Shown here: piece after piece, positions 1 to 8,800 of the stretch
How positions within the stretch are numbered: position 1 is the stretch's first letter
Layout: each line of letters opens with the position of its first letter
IMG/VR virus record: IMGVR_UViG_3300036851_000360
Coordinates: 1-64,000 of that record
DNA length: 64,000 bases
Source: a virus
Strand: one strand, 5' to 3'
The notes under the pieces: model-generated
What the model saw: only the letters and a program-made list of their open reading frames with translations
What the model was told of the DNA's origin: nothing
Database searches by the model: none
Position numbers and translations under genes: made by a program

Positions 1-60
1 AGCACCACGCCATGCGTGCTGATCTTGCCTTCTTTTCCGACTACTGGGAGTGATGCCGAA

Positions 61-417
61 ATGGCGAAGCTGCCTGCGCCGACCAAACTGGGGCCGAAGG
101 CCCGCAAGGTCTGGACAGAGATCACCGGCGTCTACGACCTGCGCACCGACGAGCTGCTCGTGCTCGAGGATTGCTGCCGCGAGATTGACATTGTGGAGCG
201 GCTCGAGGAGGAGTTCCGTGACGCCCCGACGATGGTGAAGGGGTCGATGGGGCAGCTGGTGGCGTCGCCGATGCTGCAGGAGTTGCGCCAACATCGCGCC
301 GTCGTGGCCCGTCTGTTGAAGCAGCTGAACCTGCCGGACGAGGACGGCCGCCAGGGGCAGAGCACGTCGGATTTGGCGCGCAAGGCCGCGAACGCGCGCT
401 GGAGCCGTGGCGCGTAG
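61..417 (+). CDS. terminase small subunit (P27-like)
   Basis: Probable small terminase subunit, which binds phage DNA and recruits the large subunit for packaging. The 118-residue, charged, mostly helical protein lies directly upstream of the large terminase, overlapping it by 11 nt, which is the usual order. The N-terminal pattern KLGPKARKVWTEI followed by an acidic helix and a Cys-Cys pair fits the P27 small-terminase family. ATG 61 is preferred over an in-frame start at 16 because GGGAG lies 10 nt upstream and the residues before it look non-coding. Role is inferred from position and gestalt. Confidence 0.75.
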   Translation: MAKLPAPTKLGPKARKVWTEITGVYDLRTDELLVLEDCCREIDIVERLEEEFRDAPTMVKGSMGQLVASPMLQELRQHRAVVARLLKQLNLPDEDGRQGQSTSDLARKAANARWSRGA

Positions 418-2158
418 CCGCCTCGCGCGGAGCGATGACTTTGACGAGCTCGCCGAGATCGAGGCCTGGTACCGCCACGAACTGGCTCAGCCGGCGGCGC
501 TACCGGAGCTGGCGTGGGAGCCAGTGCGGATCGGCCCTACGTGGCAGATCGAGAACGGCCGCTGGGTGCTGCCTGAGCACACACTCGGCTGGGGCGTGCT
601 GGCCTGGCACGGTCGGTGGTTGCAGCAGTCGCGGGGGATCCCGTGGCGCCACACCCTCGAACAGGCGCGGTTCATCCTGTGGTGGTACGCCGTCCAGCCA
701 GACGGCCGTTTCGTCTACCGGGATGGCGTGTTCCAGCGCCTCAAGGGGCACGGCAAGGACCCGATCGGCGCCTGCTTGAGTCTCGGCGAGATGCTCGGCC
801 CCGTTCGCGTTGTCGACTGGGTGCGGGGCCAGCCGGTGGGCGGGGACGTCGAGGCAGCGTGGGTGCAGACCGCAGCTGTGTCGCTCGAGCAGACGAAGAA
901 CACGATGCGCCTGCTGCCGGGCCTGGTAACGGCTGAGGCGCGGCTGAAGTTCGGGCTGCAGCCGGGTAAGGAGCAGGCGTACGCGCTCGGGGATCAGCGG
1001 TTCATGCAGGCGGTGACGTCGTCGCCGTCCACGCTTGAGGGTGCGCGGTCGACGTTTGTGCTGATGAACGAGACCCACCACTGGTTGGAGAACAACCAGG
1101 GCCATGAGATGGCCGCGGTGATCGAGCGAAACAGCACGAAGTCCGCTGGTGGCGCTGCTCGCACGTTGCGGATCACGAACGCGTTTGAGCCCGGCGAGGA
1201 TTCGGTCGCGGAGATGGACCGCGAGTTGTGGGAGAAGGTCCAGTCCGGTGAGGCCGTGGACGTCGGCCTGCTGTACGACTCGCTGGAAGCACCGCCTGAG
1301 GCTCCACTGACTGCTGAGGCCGCACCGTCGGTGGTGGAGGCGATCCGCGGGGATTCGGTGTGGCTGGACACGACGAGCATCGTCAAGTCGATCCTGGACA
1401 TCCGGAATCCGCCGTCCCGTTCGAGGCGGTTCTGGTACAACCAGATCGTCGCCGCCGAGGACGCGTGGGCGGATCCGCTGCAGTGGGACGCGTTGGCTGC
1501 GGCGGGCCAGTTGGTGTTGCCGAACGAGCCGATCGTGGCGTTCTTCGACGGCTCCAAGTCGGACGACACCACGGGCCTGGTGGGCTGCAGGCTGTCCGAT
1601 GGGCATGTGTTCGTGATCGACGCGTGGGCGAAACCGGCGGGTGAGCGGGGCAAGGGCTGGGTCGTGCCGCGGGCGTCGGTCGATGAGGCTGTGACGGCGA
1701 TGTTCGACGCCTACAAGGTGGTCGCGTTCTTCGCGGACCCGTCGGACACCCGTGATGACACGGGTGAGCGGTTCTGGGAGCCGCTGGTCGACGATTGGCA
1801 TCAGCGGTATGGGCCGCAGTTGAAGTTGTGGTCGGTGCAGTCGGGGGATCGCCGGCACGCGATCGCCTGGGATATGCGCTCGGTTGAGCGGCAGAAGTTG
1901 TTCACGGAGGCTGCGGAGCGGTTCAGCGCGGAGATGGCGGCCCGGCTGTTTACCCATGATGGGGATCTGCGGCTCCGGCAGCACGTACGGAACGCCCGCC
2001 GCAGGCCGAACAAGTACGGCGTATCGCTGGGCAAGGAGCATCGTGAATCGGCCCGCAAGGTCGACTTGGCGGTGTGCGCGGTGGGCGCTCGGATGCTGCG
2101 CCGGCTGGTGCAGAACAAGGACACGTCGACGAAGCAGCGCTCCGGTCGTGTCTGGTGA
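407..2158 (+). CDS. terminase large subunit
   Basis: ATPase-nuclease motor that cuts concatemeric DNA and pumps it into the procapsid. The 583-residue length is typical. A deviant Walker A (KGHGKDP, about residues 113-119) and a Walker B-type strand with catalytic acid (FVLMNETHHW, about 217-226) mark the ATPase half. The C-terminal RNase H-like nuclease begins with the acidic strand IVAFFDGSKSDDTTG near residue 375 and continues with VAFFADPSD. The GTG start overlaps the small subunit, suggesting translational coupling. The fold assignment is secure; the packaging type (cos or pac) is not visible. Confidence 0.93.
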   Translation: MARSRLARSDDFDELAEIEAWYRHELAQPAALPELAWEPVRIGPTWQIENGRWVLPEHTLGWGVLAWHGRWLQQSRGIPWRHTLEQARFILWWYAVQPDGRFVYRDGVFQRLKGHGKDPIGACLSLGEMLGPVRVVDWVRGQPVGGDVEAAWVQTAAVSLEQTKNTMRLLPGLVTAEARLKFGLQPGKEQAYALGDQRFMQAVTSSPSTLEGARSTFVLMNETHHWLENNQGHEMAAVIERNSTKSAGGAARTLRITNAFEPGEDSVAEMDRELWEKVQSGEAVDVGLLYDSLEAPPEAPLTAEAAPSVVEAIRGDSVWLDTTSIVKSILDIRNPPSRSRRFWYNQIVAAEDAWADPLQWDALAAAGQLVLPNEPIVAFFDGSKSDDTTGLVGCRLSDGHVFVIDAWAKPAGERGKGWVVPRASVDEAVTAMFDAYKVVAFFADPSDTRDDTGERFWEPLVDDWHQRYGPQLKLWSVQSGDRRHAIAWDMRSVERQKLFTEAAERFSAEMAARLFTHDGDLRLRQHVRNARRRPNKYGVSLGKEHRESARKVDLAVCAVGARMLRRLVQNKDTSTKQRSGRVW

Positions 2159-2365
2159 CTACGAGTTCGCCCGGGCTACGGCCTCGGCCTCGGCGGGGAA
2201 CGCCTGGATGTACAGCCTCGTGATGTAGATCCGTCGCTCGGTTCGCCGGCGTCGGATCCACGCCCACTGCGGGAGTACTGCGAGCTGGGCTTGCCAGTAG
2301 TTGAACCGACTCTGCCAGAACCTGACCACAGCTTCGTCGTCCACGCCCGAATCGTAGGAGAGCAC
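2159..2365 (-). CDS. small antisense hypothetical protein
   Basis: A 68-residue ORF on the strand opposite the packaging/head operon, filling the gap between the large terminase and the next gene. It is rich in Trp, Arg and Tyr (SRFNYWQAQLAVLPQWAW), has strong G/C third positions, and its stop abuts the terminase stop. The GTG start has no clear Shine-Dalgarno, and its 5' end lies 2 nt from the next plus-strand start. No family recognised. It may be a moron-type gene expressed in the lysogen, or a spurious ORF. Confidence 0.45.
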   Translation of the reverse strand: MLSYDSGVDDEAVVRFWQSRFNYWQAQLAVLPQWAWIRRRRTERRIYITRLYIQAFPAEAEAVARANS

Positions 2366-2367
2366 CT

Positions 2368-2697
2368 ATGGCTGCGCTGACCGCCACCACCCTCACTCAC
2401 ACGGCGGCTGTGTCATGGCCGGCGTCGCCCGGCGTTGCAGCCGCGGCGGCGAACGGGGACACGATCCCGAACGGCGGCGAAACGATCCTGGTCATGAACA
2501 ACACAGCTGGGGCGTCGGCGACGGTGACGGTCCGGACGACGGTGAACGTGGATGGGTTGACGGCGCCGGTGCGGACGTTCACGGTGCCTGCGAACACGAT
2601 CCAGCTGGTGAAGCTGGGTCCGGTGTCGGTGTACGGGTCGTCGACGCGGGTGGATTGTTCGGCGACCTCGGTGCAGCTCGCCGCGTACGCGCTCTGA
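2368..2697 (+). CDS. putative virion decoration/structural protein
   Basis: A 109-residue, Ala/Thr/Val-rich protein predicted to be all beta, with no signal peptide or membrane segment. A good AGGAG lies 7 nt before ATG 2368. The strand-turn pattern (ATVTVRTTVNV, VRTFTVPANTIQLVKLGPVSVYG) resembles small beta-sandwich head decoration or fiber proteins, and the place between terminase and portal fits a virion component. Its C-terminal pattern partly resembles that of the next gene, so the two may be paralogues. Function is inferred. Confidence 0.6.
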   Translation: MAALTATTLTHTAAVSWPASPGVAAAAANGDTIPNGGETILVMNNTAGASATVTVRTTVNVDGLTAPVRTFTVPANTIQLVKLGPVSVYGSSTRVDCSATSVQLAAYAL

Positions 2698-2730
2698 CCT
2701 GCCGTTACCTGCCCGGGAGGAGGGTGAGAC

Positions 2731-3042
2731 GTGGCTGTGCATGTGGTCGCGGATAACCAGGTTGGTGTGCACAACTTGGCGTTGGCGGCGGGCACCGTGG
2801 AGGTCGTCCAGTTCGGTCAGGACGCCGACCAGGTCGAGGTCATCCAGATTTCCGGTGCTGACCCGGTGTATTTCACTACGGACGACTCAACCCCCAGTGT
2901 GCCGTCGGCGGGTGCGCCGTCGGCGTGCTACAGCACTCTGGCGCCGCTGCTTCCGGTGCTGCTGGATCCGCGGACGTGGCGGGCCACCAGTATCCGGCTG
3001 ATCTGCGCTTCGGCGGCGGTCGTGTCGGTTGTGCGTGCGTGA
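2731..3042 (+). CDS. putative small structural protein
   Basis: A 103-residue beta-rich protein (TVEVVQFGQDADQVEVIQIS ... VYFTTDD) with a GGAGG about 10 nt before GTG 2731. It overlaps the portal start by 1 nt (TGATG), so the two are probably translationally coupled. Similar beta-sandwich character to the preceding gene suggests a minor head component. No family recognised with certainty. Confidence 0.6.
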   Translation: MAVHVVADNQVGVHNLALAAGTVEVVQFGQDADQVEVIQISGADPVYFTTDDSTPSVPSAGAPSACYSTLAPLLPVLLDPRTWRATSIRLICASAAVVSVVRA

Positions 3043-4490
3043 TGCTGACCCCTGAGGGTGCGCGTGCCCTGGTCAAGGACGAACTGTTCAAGGGCTGGGA
3101 GAAGGAGCGCGAGCACCTCGACCGGATCGACAAGTGGTTCCGGTGGGAGCAGGAACGTGTCCAGTTGCCGCGGAAGGCGACGTTGGAGCACAAGCAGCTT
3201 GCGGAGTTGGCGAAGGTTCCGTGGCTGTCGTTGATTGTGACGGCGTGCGCGCAGGCCTTGTATGTGGACGGTTACCGGTCGGAGCTGGACCAGACCGATG
3301 AGGACGAGGCCGACGGTGAGGCGTCGGCGATGTCGCGGCCGTGGCGGGCATGGCTGGCGAACGGCATGGACCGCCGCCAGACCGCGGTGCACCGGGCTGC
3401 GCTGGGCTACGGCTACTCCTTCGTGAAGGTGTTGCCGGGTGAGGACCCGCTTTCGGGGCGGGACATGTCCGTCATCCGCGGTGTCTCCCCGCGGAAGATG
3501 TACGCGTTGTGGGAGGACGCCGCGGAGGACGACTGGCCGCGGTACACGCTGCAGGTGGTCGAGTCGACCCGCAACGGCAAGCACCTGGTGAAGGTGCTCG
3601 ATGACACGGCGGAGCACACGCTCGAGGTGGACGACCACGGCGACAAGGTCACCTACCTGGGTGTGCCGCGCGTGCACGATGCGGGGGTGTGCCCGGTGGT
3701 GCGGTACGCCAACATGCTGGATCTGGAGGGGCGCAGCCCTGGCGAGATCGAGCCGCATATCCCGAACGCGGCCCGGATCAACAAGACTGCCTACGACCGG
3801 CTGTTGGTGCAGCACTTCAACTCGTGGAAGGTCCGCACGATCGCCGGCCTGCAGGAACCGGAAGCTGGCGACGACTCGGCGCTGACGAAGCTGCAGCTGC
3901 GGCAGGACGACATCTTGATCGCCGAGGACGCGGACACCAAGTTCGGCACCTTGGACGAGACCACCCTCGATGGGTTCATATCTGCTCACCGCGCTGATGT
4001 GGAGACCCTGGCCGCGGTGTCGCAAACCCCGACCCACGAGCTGACCGGGCAGATGGCCAACCTCTCCGCGGAAGCTTTGGCCGCCGCGCGGGCGAGCCTC
4101 AACCAAAAGGTGACGGAGCGGCAGAAGTCCTTTGGCGCCTCGCACTCGCAGGTGCTGCGCCTCGCTGCGGCGTTGGAGAACGACGAGACCTATGCCACGG
4201 ACCCGACCGGTCGGGTGACCTGGCAGGACATGGAGATTCGTTCCATGTCCCAGGCCGCCGACGCGCTGGGGAAGCTCGCGGAGATGTTGGGGGTGCCCCC
4301 AACAGCGCTCTGGGCGATGATCCCGGGCGTCGAGAAGACCGACGTTACCGAATGGATCAAGCTCGCCGAGCAGGGCGACCCGATCTCGAAGATGCAGCAG
4401 CAGCTTGAGCGGCAGCGCATCACCACCGAGGCCAAGGCCCGCGCTGCCGCTCAACCGGCGCGGCCAGCGAGCAATGGCGTCAACGCCTGA
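3042..4490 (+). CDS. portal protein
   Basis: Dodecameric portal at the DNA-entry vertex. The 482-residue protein follows the terminase and precedes a MuF-like gene, as usual. It shows the SPP1 gp6/actinophage portal pattern: N-terminal helical clip region, a central stem segment (INKTAYDRLLVQHFNSWK), and a C-terminal crown with SQTPTHELTGQMANLSAEAL followed by long helices. ATG 3042 overlaps the upstream stop. A longer in-frame ORF from 2925 is rejected because it would overlap the preceding gene by over 100 nt. Confidence 0.92.
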   Translation: MLTPEGARALVKDELFKGWEKEREHLDRIDKWFRWEQERVQLPRKATLEHKQLAELAKVPWLSLIVTACAQALYVDGYRSELDQTDEDEADGEASAMSRPWRAWLANGMDRRQTAVHRAALGYGYSFVKVLPGEDPLSGRDMSVIRGVSPRKMYALWEDAAEDDWPRYTLQVVESTRNGKHLVKVLDDTAEHTLEVDDHGDKVTYLGVPRVHDAGVCPVVRYANMLDLEGRSPGEIEPHIPNAARINKTAYDRLLVQHFNSWKVRTIAGLQEPEAGDDSALTKLQLRQDDILIAEDADTKFGTLDETTLDGFISAHRADVETLAAVSQTPTHELTGQMANLSAEALAAARASLNQKVTERQKSFGASHSQVLRLAAALENDETYATDPTGRVTWQDMEIRSMSQAADALGKLAEMLGVPPTALWAMIPGVEKTDVTEWIKLAEQGDPISKMQQQLERQRITTEAKARAAAQPARPASNGVNA

Positions 4491-5451
4491 GGGCCGCCGC
4501 CTCACCGAGGAACACCGGCTCGCGCAGCAGCAGGTACGGGACGGGTTCCTCGCCGAGTTCATCGCCTTGTGGGTACTGCTGGACTCGGCCCGGCTGGACG
4601 AAACCGGACCTGGTTGGATCCGCGCGGTGACGCGGGCGGTTCAGGTGTTCCGGCTGCGGTCGGCTGAGGTGGCGACTCGTTACTACTGGGACTTCCGCGC
4701 AGCCGAGGCCCCCGCGCCGCCTGCGCGGCCACGCCTGGAATTGTCACCGGAACGGGCAACCCGGCCGGAGACTCCGCCACCCCCGTCTGCACCCAACACG
4801 GGGCGACCCCCTCGGCGTCGCCCGGATGGATCTCAGTCGCGGCGGGCTGCACCGGATGTGATCCCGTCTCCGCGCCGGTCTGAGGTGCGGTTCGAGTTTG
4901 ACGAGTCGCTGTTCCGTCCAGATGAGCGTCGCACCCGGATCGAGATCCCGGACATCGACTGGACGCCGCGGGACCGGGCGACCGAGGTGTCGCTGATCGT
5001 GACCGGGCCGGTGGGGCAGAAGTCGAAGCGGTCCCGCGGGAAGTCCGAGACGGTGGCGCGGGACGAGTCGTTCGTGGAAGCCGCAGGCGCAGCGTCGCGG
5101 CAGGTGCTCACCGGTGGCCGGCAGAGCCTGCTGACGCTGCTCGACGACGATCCGCAGGTGCGCGGCTGGATCCGGGTCACCGACGGAGATCCGTGTGCGT
5201 TCTGCGCGATGCTCGCCTCCCGCGGCCCGGTGTTCAAGTCGCAGGAGTCGGCCGGGTTCTCCGCGCACGACCACTGCGCCTGCACCGCCGAGCCCGTCTA
5301 TTACAACGACGCACCCTGGCCTGGTCGGGCGGCGGAGTTCCGTCGGCTGTGGCGTGAGCACATTGAGGGCCGATTCTCGGGTGCGGACGCACGCCGGGAG
5401 TGGCGGCGGTTGTACGAGCGGCTGCAGCGCGAGGCCCGGCAGATCGCCTAG
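4474..5451 (+). CDS. MuF-like minor capsid / head morphogenesis protein
   Basis: A 325-residue protein overlapping the portal end by 17 nt. An N-terminal helical portal-associated part is followed by a Pro/Arg-rich linker (about residues 80-140) and a C-terminal domain with the Cys/His arrangement DPCAFCAML ... HDHCACTAEPVY, seen in MuF-type minor head proteins. Such proteins enter the head with the DNA or help portal assembly. No toxin domain is fused to the end. The start is ATG 4474 rather than 4405, which would lie deep inside the portal gene. Confidence 0.8.
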   Translation: MASTPEGRRLTEEHRLAQQQVRDGFLAEFIALWVLLDSARLDETGPGWIRAVTRAVQVFRLRSAEVATRYYWDFRAAEAPAPPARPRLELSPERATRPETPPPPSAPNTGRPPRRRPDGSQSRRAAPDVIPSPRRSEVRFEFDESLFRPDERRTRIEIPDIDWTPRDRATEVSLIVTGPVGQKSKRSRGKSETVARDESFVEAAGAASRQVLTGGRQSLLTLLDDDPQVRGWIRVTDGDPCAFCAMLASRGPVFKSQESAGFSAHDHCACTAEPVYYNDAPWPGRAAEFRRLWREHIEGRFSGADARREWRRLYERLQREARQIA

Positions 5452-5711
5452 TCGGCTGGCGCTCCAGGGGCGTGACCGAACTCCTCGTGATACCGGCGCA
5501 GCCAGGCGGCGTAGTCCTTGGCGTACTGCGCGGTCTCGCGTTCGTAGCGCTCTTGCTCGTGCCGGTTGAACCGCGCGGTGTCTAGCGAGATCAGGATCCA
5601 GACGGGGATCCACAGGCCGACGGTGATCAGGATCAGGATCACGTGCAGGCCCGCGAGGTCTGGGCGCTGACGTGGCGGCAGGGGTCGGGTCGGCGGCGGC
5701 CCCATCGGCAT
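5448..5711 (-). CDS. small single-pass membrane protein, antisense to head operon
   Basis: An 87-residue protein on the opposite strand, filling the gap between the MuF-like gene and the scaffold. A Pro-rich N-terminus is followed by one hydrophobic segment (LAGLHVILILITVGLWIPVW, about residues 19-38) and a charged amphipathic tail rich in Arg, Glu and Tyr. ATG 5711 has GGGGA 9 nt upstream. Its end overlaps the MuF-like gene's end by 4 nt. Isolated, oppositely oriented membrane genes in late operons are often expressed from the prophage (superinfection exclusion or surface change), but that role is only inferred here. Confidence 0.6.
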   Translation of the reverse strand: MPMGPPPTRPLPPRQRPDLAGLHVILILITVGLWIPVWILISLDTARFNRHEQERYERETAQYAKDYAAWLRRYHEEFGHAPGAPAD

Positions 5712-5840
5712 GGTCACGTCCCCAGCGTCGCCCGAATCTGACTGATCGTTACCTGACTTCCGCCTGACGCAGGTGGATCTAGCGCTTCGGCGTAAGGCCG
5801 TGGGGCTGTTCGTAGTACCCGCAATGGGAAGGACGCCGTA

Positions 5841-6416
5841 ATGGCTGACGAGCACGACCAGAGCGACAACGAGTTAGACGGCATCAGGGACGACGAGGCG
5901 AAGCAGCTGCTCGCCGCCGCCGACGCACCGCCCGACCAGCCCGAGAAGCCCGATGTGGTGGACAAGGACTGGCAGGCCGAAGCCGAGAAGTGGCGCGGTT
6001 TGTCTCGCAAGAACGAGAAGTCGTTCAAGGACACCGCCGCGAAGCTCAAGCAATACGAGGACGCGAACAAGACAGAGTTGCAGCGCCTGCAAGAGGAACG
6101 CGACTCTGGCATGACCCGCGCCGAGAAGGCCGAGGCTGCGCTGAAGCGGCGGGAACTCGCCGAACAGTTCGCCCCCGAGCACGCCACGGTCGCACAGATT
6201 AAGGCTGTCGCGAAGCGGCTGTCCGGCGCGGACGACGACGAGCTCGAGGCGGACGCGAAGGAACTGTTCGAGCTCATCGCACCGGAACCGAAGGCGGCCC
6301 CGAAGGTCGCCGGTGCCCGGCCGAAGGAACGCCTGAAGGGCGGCTCTGAACCGGATGAAGCGCCCGAGGTCACGGACCCACGGAAGCTCGCGGACCTGAT
6401 CCCACGGCGCCGTTAA
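5841..6416 (+). CDS. capsid scaffolding protein
   Basis: Internal scaffold that templates coat assembly and then leaves the head. The 191-residue, highly acidic and basic protein has a long coiled coil (about residues 42-110), rich in Lys, Glu and Ala, and a basic C-terminal tail ending LIPRRR, the usual coat-binding end. It sits immediately before the coat gene. GGAAGGA precedes ATG 5841. Confidence 0.85.
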   Translation: MADEHDQSDNELDGIRDDEAKQLLAAADAPPDQPEKPDVVDKDWQAEAEKWRGLSRKNEKSFKDTAAKLKQYEDANKTELQRLQEERDSGMTRAEKAEAALKRRELAEQFAPEHATVAQIKAVAKRLSGADDDELEADAKELFELIAPEPKAAPKVAGARPKERLKGGSEPDEAPEVTDPRKLADLIPRRR

Positions 6417-6481
6417 CTAACCCCCGCTCGGCCAGCCACAGAGGCCGGTAGCGGTTCATCAACGCTCCCCAGGAGGTTTCT

Positions 6482-7696
6482 GTGGCTTCAACATTCATTA
6501 AGGCGGAGAAGATCGCCGCGCAGGCTCTCGGCCTTCTGGAGCGGGAGATCATCATCCCGGCTCTGGTGTGGCGCGACGCCGGCGGCAGCTTCCAGGGCGC
6601 GGCCGGTGACACCATCACGATCCGGGTGCCAGCCCGCACCCAGGCCCGCACCCGCCCGCTGCGCGGGACCCGCCCGACCACCTCCGAGGGTGCGGGCATC
6701 ATCACGATGGACGAGCTGACCGAGACCTCGGTCGACGTCACGCTCGACACCGCGGTCTACTCGGCGGTGCCGATCACCGATGAGGAGCTGTCGCTCGACA
6801 TCTCCGACTTCGGCGCGCAGATCGCGGAGCCGCAGGTTCGGGCGGTCGCCGAGGGCATCGAGAACGCGGTGGTCGCGGAGATGACCGGCGCGACCTATGC
6901 GACCACGCTCACCCTGGACACCTCGCAGCCGTACAAGACGGTCGTCGACGCCCGGGTGGCGTTGAACAAGGCGAACGTTCCGATGTCGGAGCGGGTGCTG
7001 GTGGTCGGCGCGGACCTTGAGGGGATCTTCCTGAAGTCCGACGAGCTGCACCAGGCGGACAAGGCTGGTACCGACTCGGCGCTGCGTGACGCCACCATCG
7101 GGTCGCTGGCCGGGTTCAACCGGGTCGTCGTGTCCAACGCGCTCCCTGCGAATGTGGGGTTCGCGTTCCACCGCACCGCGTACGTGCTCGGTATGCGTTC
7201 CCCGCTGGTGCCGGACGGCGCCACCTACGGTGCGTCGCGTAACGCGTTCGGTCTCGCTATGCGGTGGATCCGTGACTACGACTTCCGCAACGTGCAGGAC
7301 CGGTCGCTGTTCGACACCTACATCGGAACGAACGTGGTTGCGGACGGCGCCGACGAGGTCCAGACGGTGACGATCACCGGCACCCCGACGGGTGGCACGT
7401 TCACCCTGACCTGGAGTGGGCAGACCACCGCGGCGATCGCCTACAACGCCACTGCGGCGGCGGTGCAGTCGGCGCTGCTGGCGCTGTCGAACATGCCGGA
7501 GTCGTATGTGTCCGTGACCGGTGGTCCTGGCCCTGGCACTCCGTATTCGGTGCGGTTCGCCGACGGCGCCAACGTCGCCCAGATGACTGCCTCGGGTGCC
7601 GGCCTCACCGGCGGTACGAGCCCCGCCGTGGCGGTCGCGACCGCCACGGGTGGCGGGTCGGCGACGCTGGTCCGCGCGGTCAAGATCACGGTCTGA
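6482..7696 (+). CDS. major capsid protein with C-terminal Ig-like domain
   Basis: Main coat protein, HK97 fold of the P22-coat-like actinophage type. Residues 1-290 carry the coat domain, including an N-arm (MASTFIKAEKIAAQALGLLE) and an E-loop region (TQARTRPLRGTRPTT). Residues about 293-400 form an added domain (VQTVTITGTPTGGTFTLTWS ... AAVQSALLAL) of a type found as a repeated beta-sandwich appendage on actinophage virion proteins, probably displayed on the capsid surface. GTG 6482 follows a perfect AGGAGG by 5 nt, consistent with very high expression. Confidence 0.9.
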   Translation: MASTFIKAEKIAAQALGLLEREIIIPALVWRDAGGSFQGAAGDTITIRVPARTQARTRPLRGTRPTTSEGAGIITMDELTETSVDVTLDTAVYSAVPITDEELSLDISDFGAQIAEPQVRAVAEGIENAVVAEMTGATYATTLTLDTSQPYKTVVDARVALNKANVPMSERVLVVGADLEGIFLKSDELHQADKAGTDSALRDATIGSLAGFNRVVVSNALPANVGFAFHRTAYVLGMRSPLVPDGATYGASRNAFGLAMRWIRDYDFRNVQDRSLFDTYIGTNVVADGADEVQTVTITGTPTGGTFTLTWSGQTTAAIAYNATAAAVQSALLALSNMPESYVSVTGGPGPGTPYSVRFADGANVAQMTASGAGLTGGTSPAVAVATATGGGSATLVRAVKITV

Positions 7697-7699
7697 CCG

Positions 7700-8149
7700 G
7701 TGCTCCCGCTCGCGACGATCCCCGAACTCGAGGCGCGTCTCGGGCGGGTACTCACCGGGGCCGAGCTCGACCGGGCCAACGGATTGCTCGACGACGCCTC
7801 CGCCCTGGTGCGGGACGTTGCGGGCAAGACCTGGATCGACCCCGGCACCGGGCTTCTGGAGCCGGTGCCGGGGTCGATCCGATGGGTGGTGTTGCGGGCC
7901 GCCGAGCGTGCCATCCGGAACCCGCAAGGGTTCTCCTCGGAGTCGGCCGGTGACTACTCGTATCAGCGCACCGGGGTCGAACCCGGGGTGTACCTCACCG
8001 AAGGTGAGGAGAAGGCCATCCGGAAGGCCATCGGCAAGACCGGGTTGTGGACGCAGCCGGTGACCCGCGGCGACGAGTACCTGCACACCGTGTGGGGTGA
8101 GGACCAGTTCGGGGCTGAGCTGTTCCCGCTCGACGTCTACCGAGACTGA
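7700..8149 (+). CDS. head-tail connector (adaptor) protein
   Basis: A 149-residue protein in the position of the gp6/gp15-type adaptor ring that sits under the portal. The helical N-terminus (ATIPELEARLGRVLTGAELD), conserved Trp (KTWIDP) and a middle helix with bulky residues fit this family. It starts 3 nt after the coat gene at a GTG without a strong ribosome site, so it probably depends on coupling. Assignment rests on order and gestalt. Confidence 0.75.
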   Translation: MLPLATIPELEARLGRVLTGAELDRANGLLDDASALVRDVAGKTWIDPGTGLLEPVPGSIRWVVLRAAERAIRNPQGFSSESAGDYSYQRTGVEPGVYLTEGEEKAIRKAIGKTGLWTQPVTRGDEYLHTVWGEDQFGAELFPLDVYRD

Positions 8150-8163
8150 ACGGGGGGTCGGCC

Positions 8164-8508
8164 GTGCTGCTTGATCATGGCCCGCACACCGTGCAGATCT
8201 GGATGGAAGAGGAGATCACCGACTCCCGCGGCAACGTCGTCCGCCGACCTGTTGCGGATCCGGTGACCGTGACCGGATGTCTGGTGCATCCAGTGGCTTC
8301 CACCCGGGGTGCGTTCAGCGCGATCGATGTCCGGCAGGGCCAGCGTGTCGACGCCTCGTGGCGGCTGATGGCCCGCGACGCACCGCTCGGCTGGTGGTCG
8401 AAGGTCGAGTTCGACGGCAAGACGATGACAGTGCTGGGTGGGCCGCTCGTCTACACCATGTCCGACGGCACCCGGCACGTGTCCGCGACCCTGCAAGAGG
8501 AGCGCTGA
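8164..8508 (+). CDS. head-tail stopper protein
   Basis: A 114-residue beta-rich protein (HTVQIWMEEEITDSRGNVVR ... VEFDGKTMTVLGG) matching the small beta-barrel stopper (SPP1 gp16-like) that closes the DNA channel after packaging. Its place between adaptor and tail-terminator genes supports this. GTG start at 8164. Confidence 0.7.
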   Translation: MLLDHGPHTVQIWMEEEITDSRGNVVRRPVADPVTVTGCLVHPVASTRGAFSAIDVRQGQRVDASWRLMARDAPLGWWSKVEFDGKTMTVLGGPLVYTMSDGTRHVSATLQEER

Positions 8509-8509
8509 C

Positions 8510-8800
8510 ATGGCCATCGTCTATGCCTTCGCCACCGACGAGTACTTCGCGAAGCTGCCGGGTGTGCGGGGCGAGATCCGCAGCACCGCAAACGCTGGCG
8601 CGGGGCGGGCTGAGGCGATCCTGGCCGCGCACCGCGCCGAGGGGCACTCCCAGATCACCGTTACCCACGGCGGTCTCGACTACTTCGTCAGCCTGGACGA
8701 CACCCGCGGGGATCACGCCGCGGCAGCGATCGAGTATGGCCGTCGTGGTGGCAGGTCCGGGCGCACCGCCGGGATTCACGCGCTGCGGGGCGCGTTCTGA
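8510..8800 (+). CDS. neck protein (DUF5403-like)
   Basis: A 96-residue protein at the position of the HK97 gp10-like neck component. The opening MAIVYAFATDEYFAKLPGV and the following Ala/Arg helix resemble the actinophage DUF5403 group, known mainly from head-tail joining modules. ATG 8510 follows the stopper stop closely, with GAGGAGC upstream. The last base overlaps the next start. An in-frame start at 8438 is rejected because it lies within the stopper gene. Confidence 0.65.
   Translation: MAIVYAFATDEYFAKLPGVRGEIRSTANAGAGRAEAILAAHRAEGHSQITVTHGGLDYFVSLDDTRGDHAAAAIEYGRRGGRSGRTAGIHALRGAF

Noticed and set aside
500-2041. Long minus-strand ORF opposite the large terminase
   Set aside because: Arg/His/Pro-rich shadow of a high-GC gene; the plus strand has clear terminase motifs.
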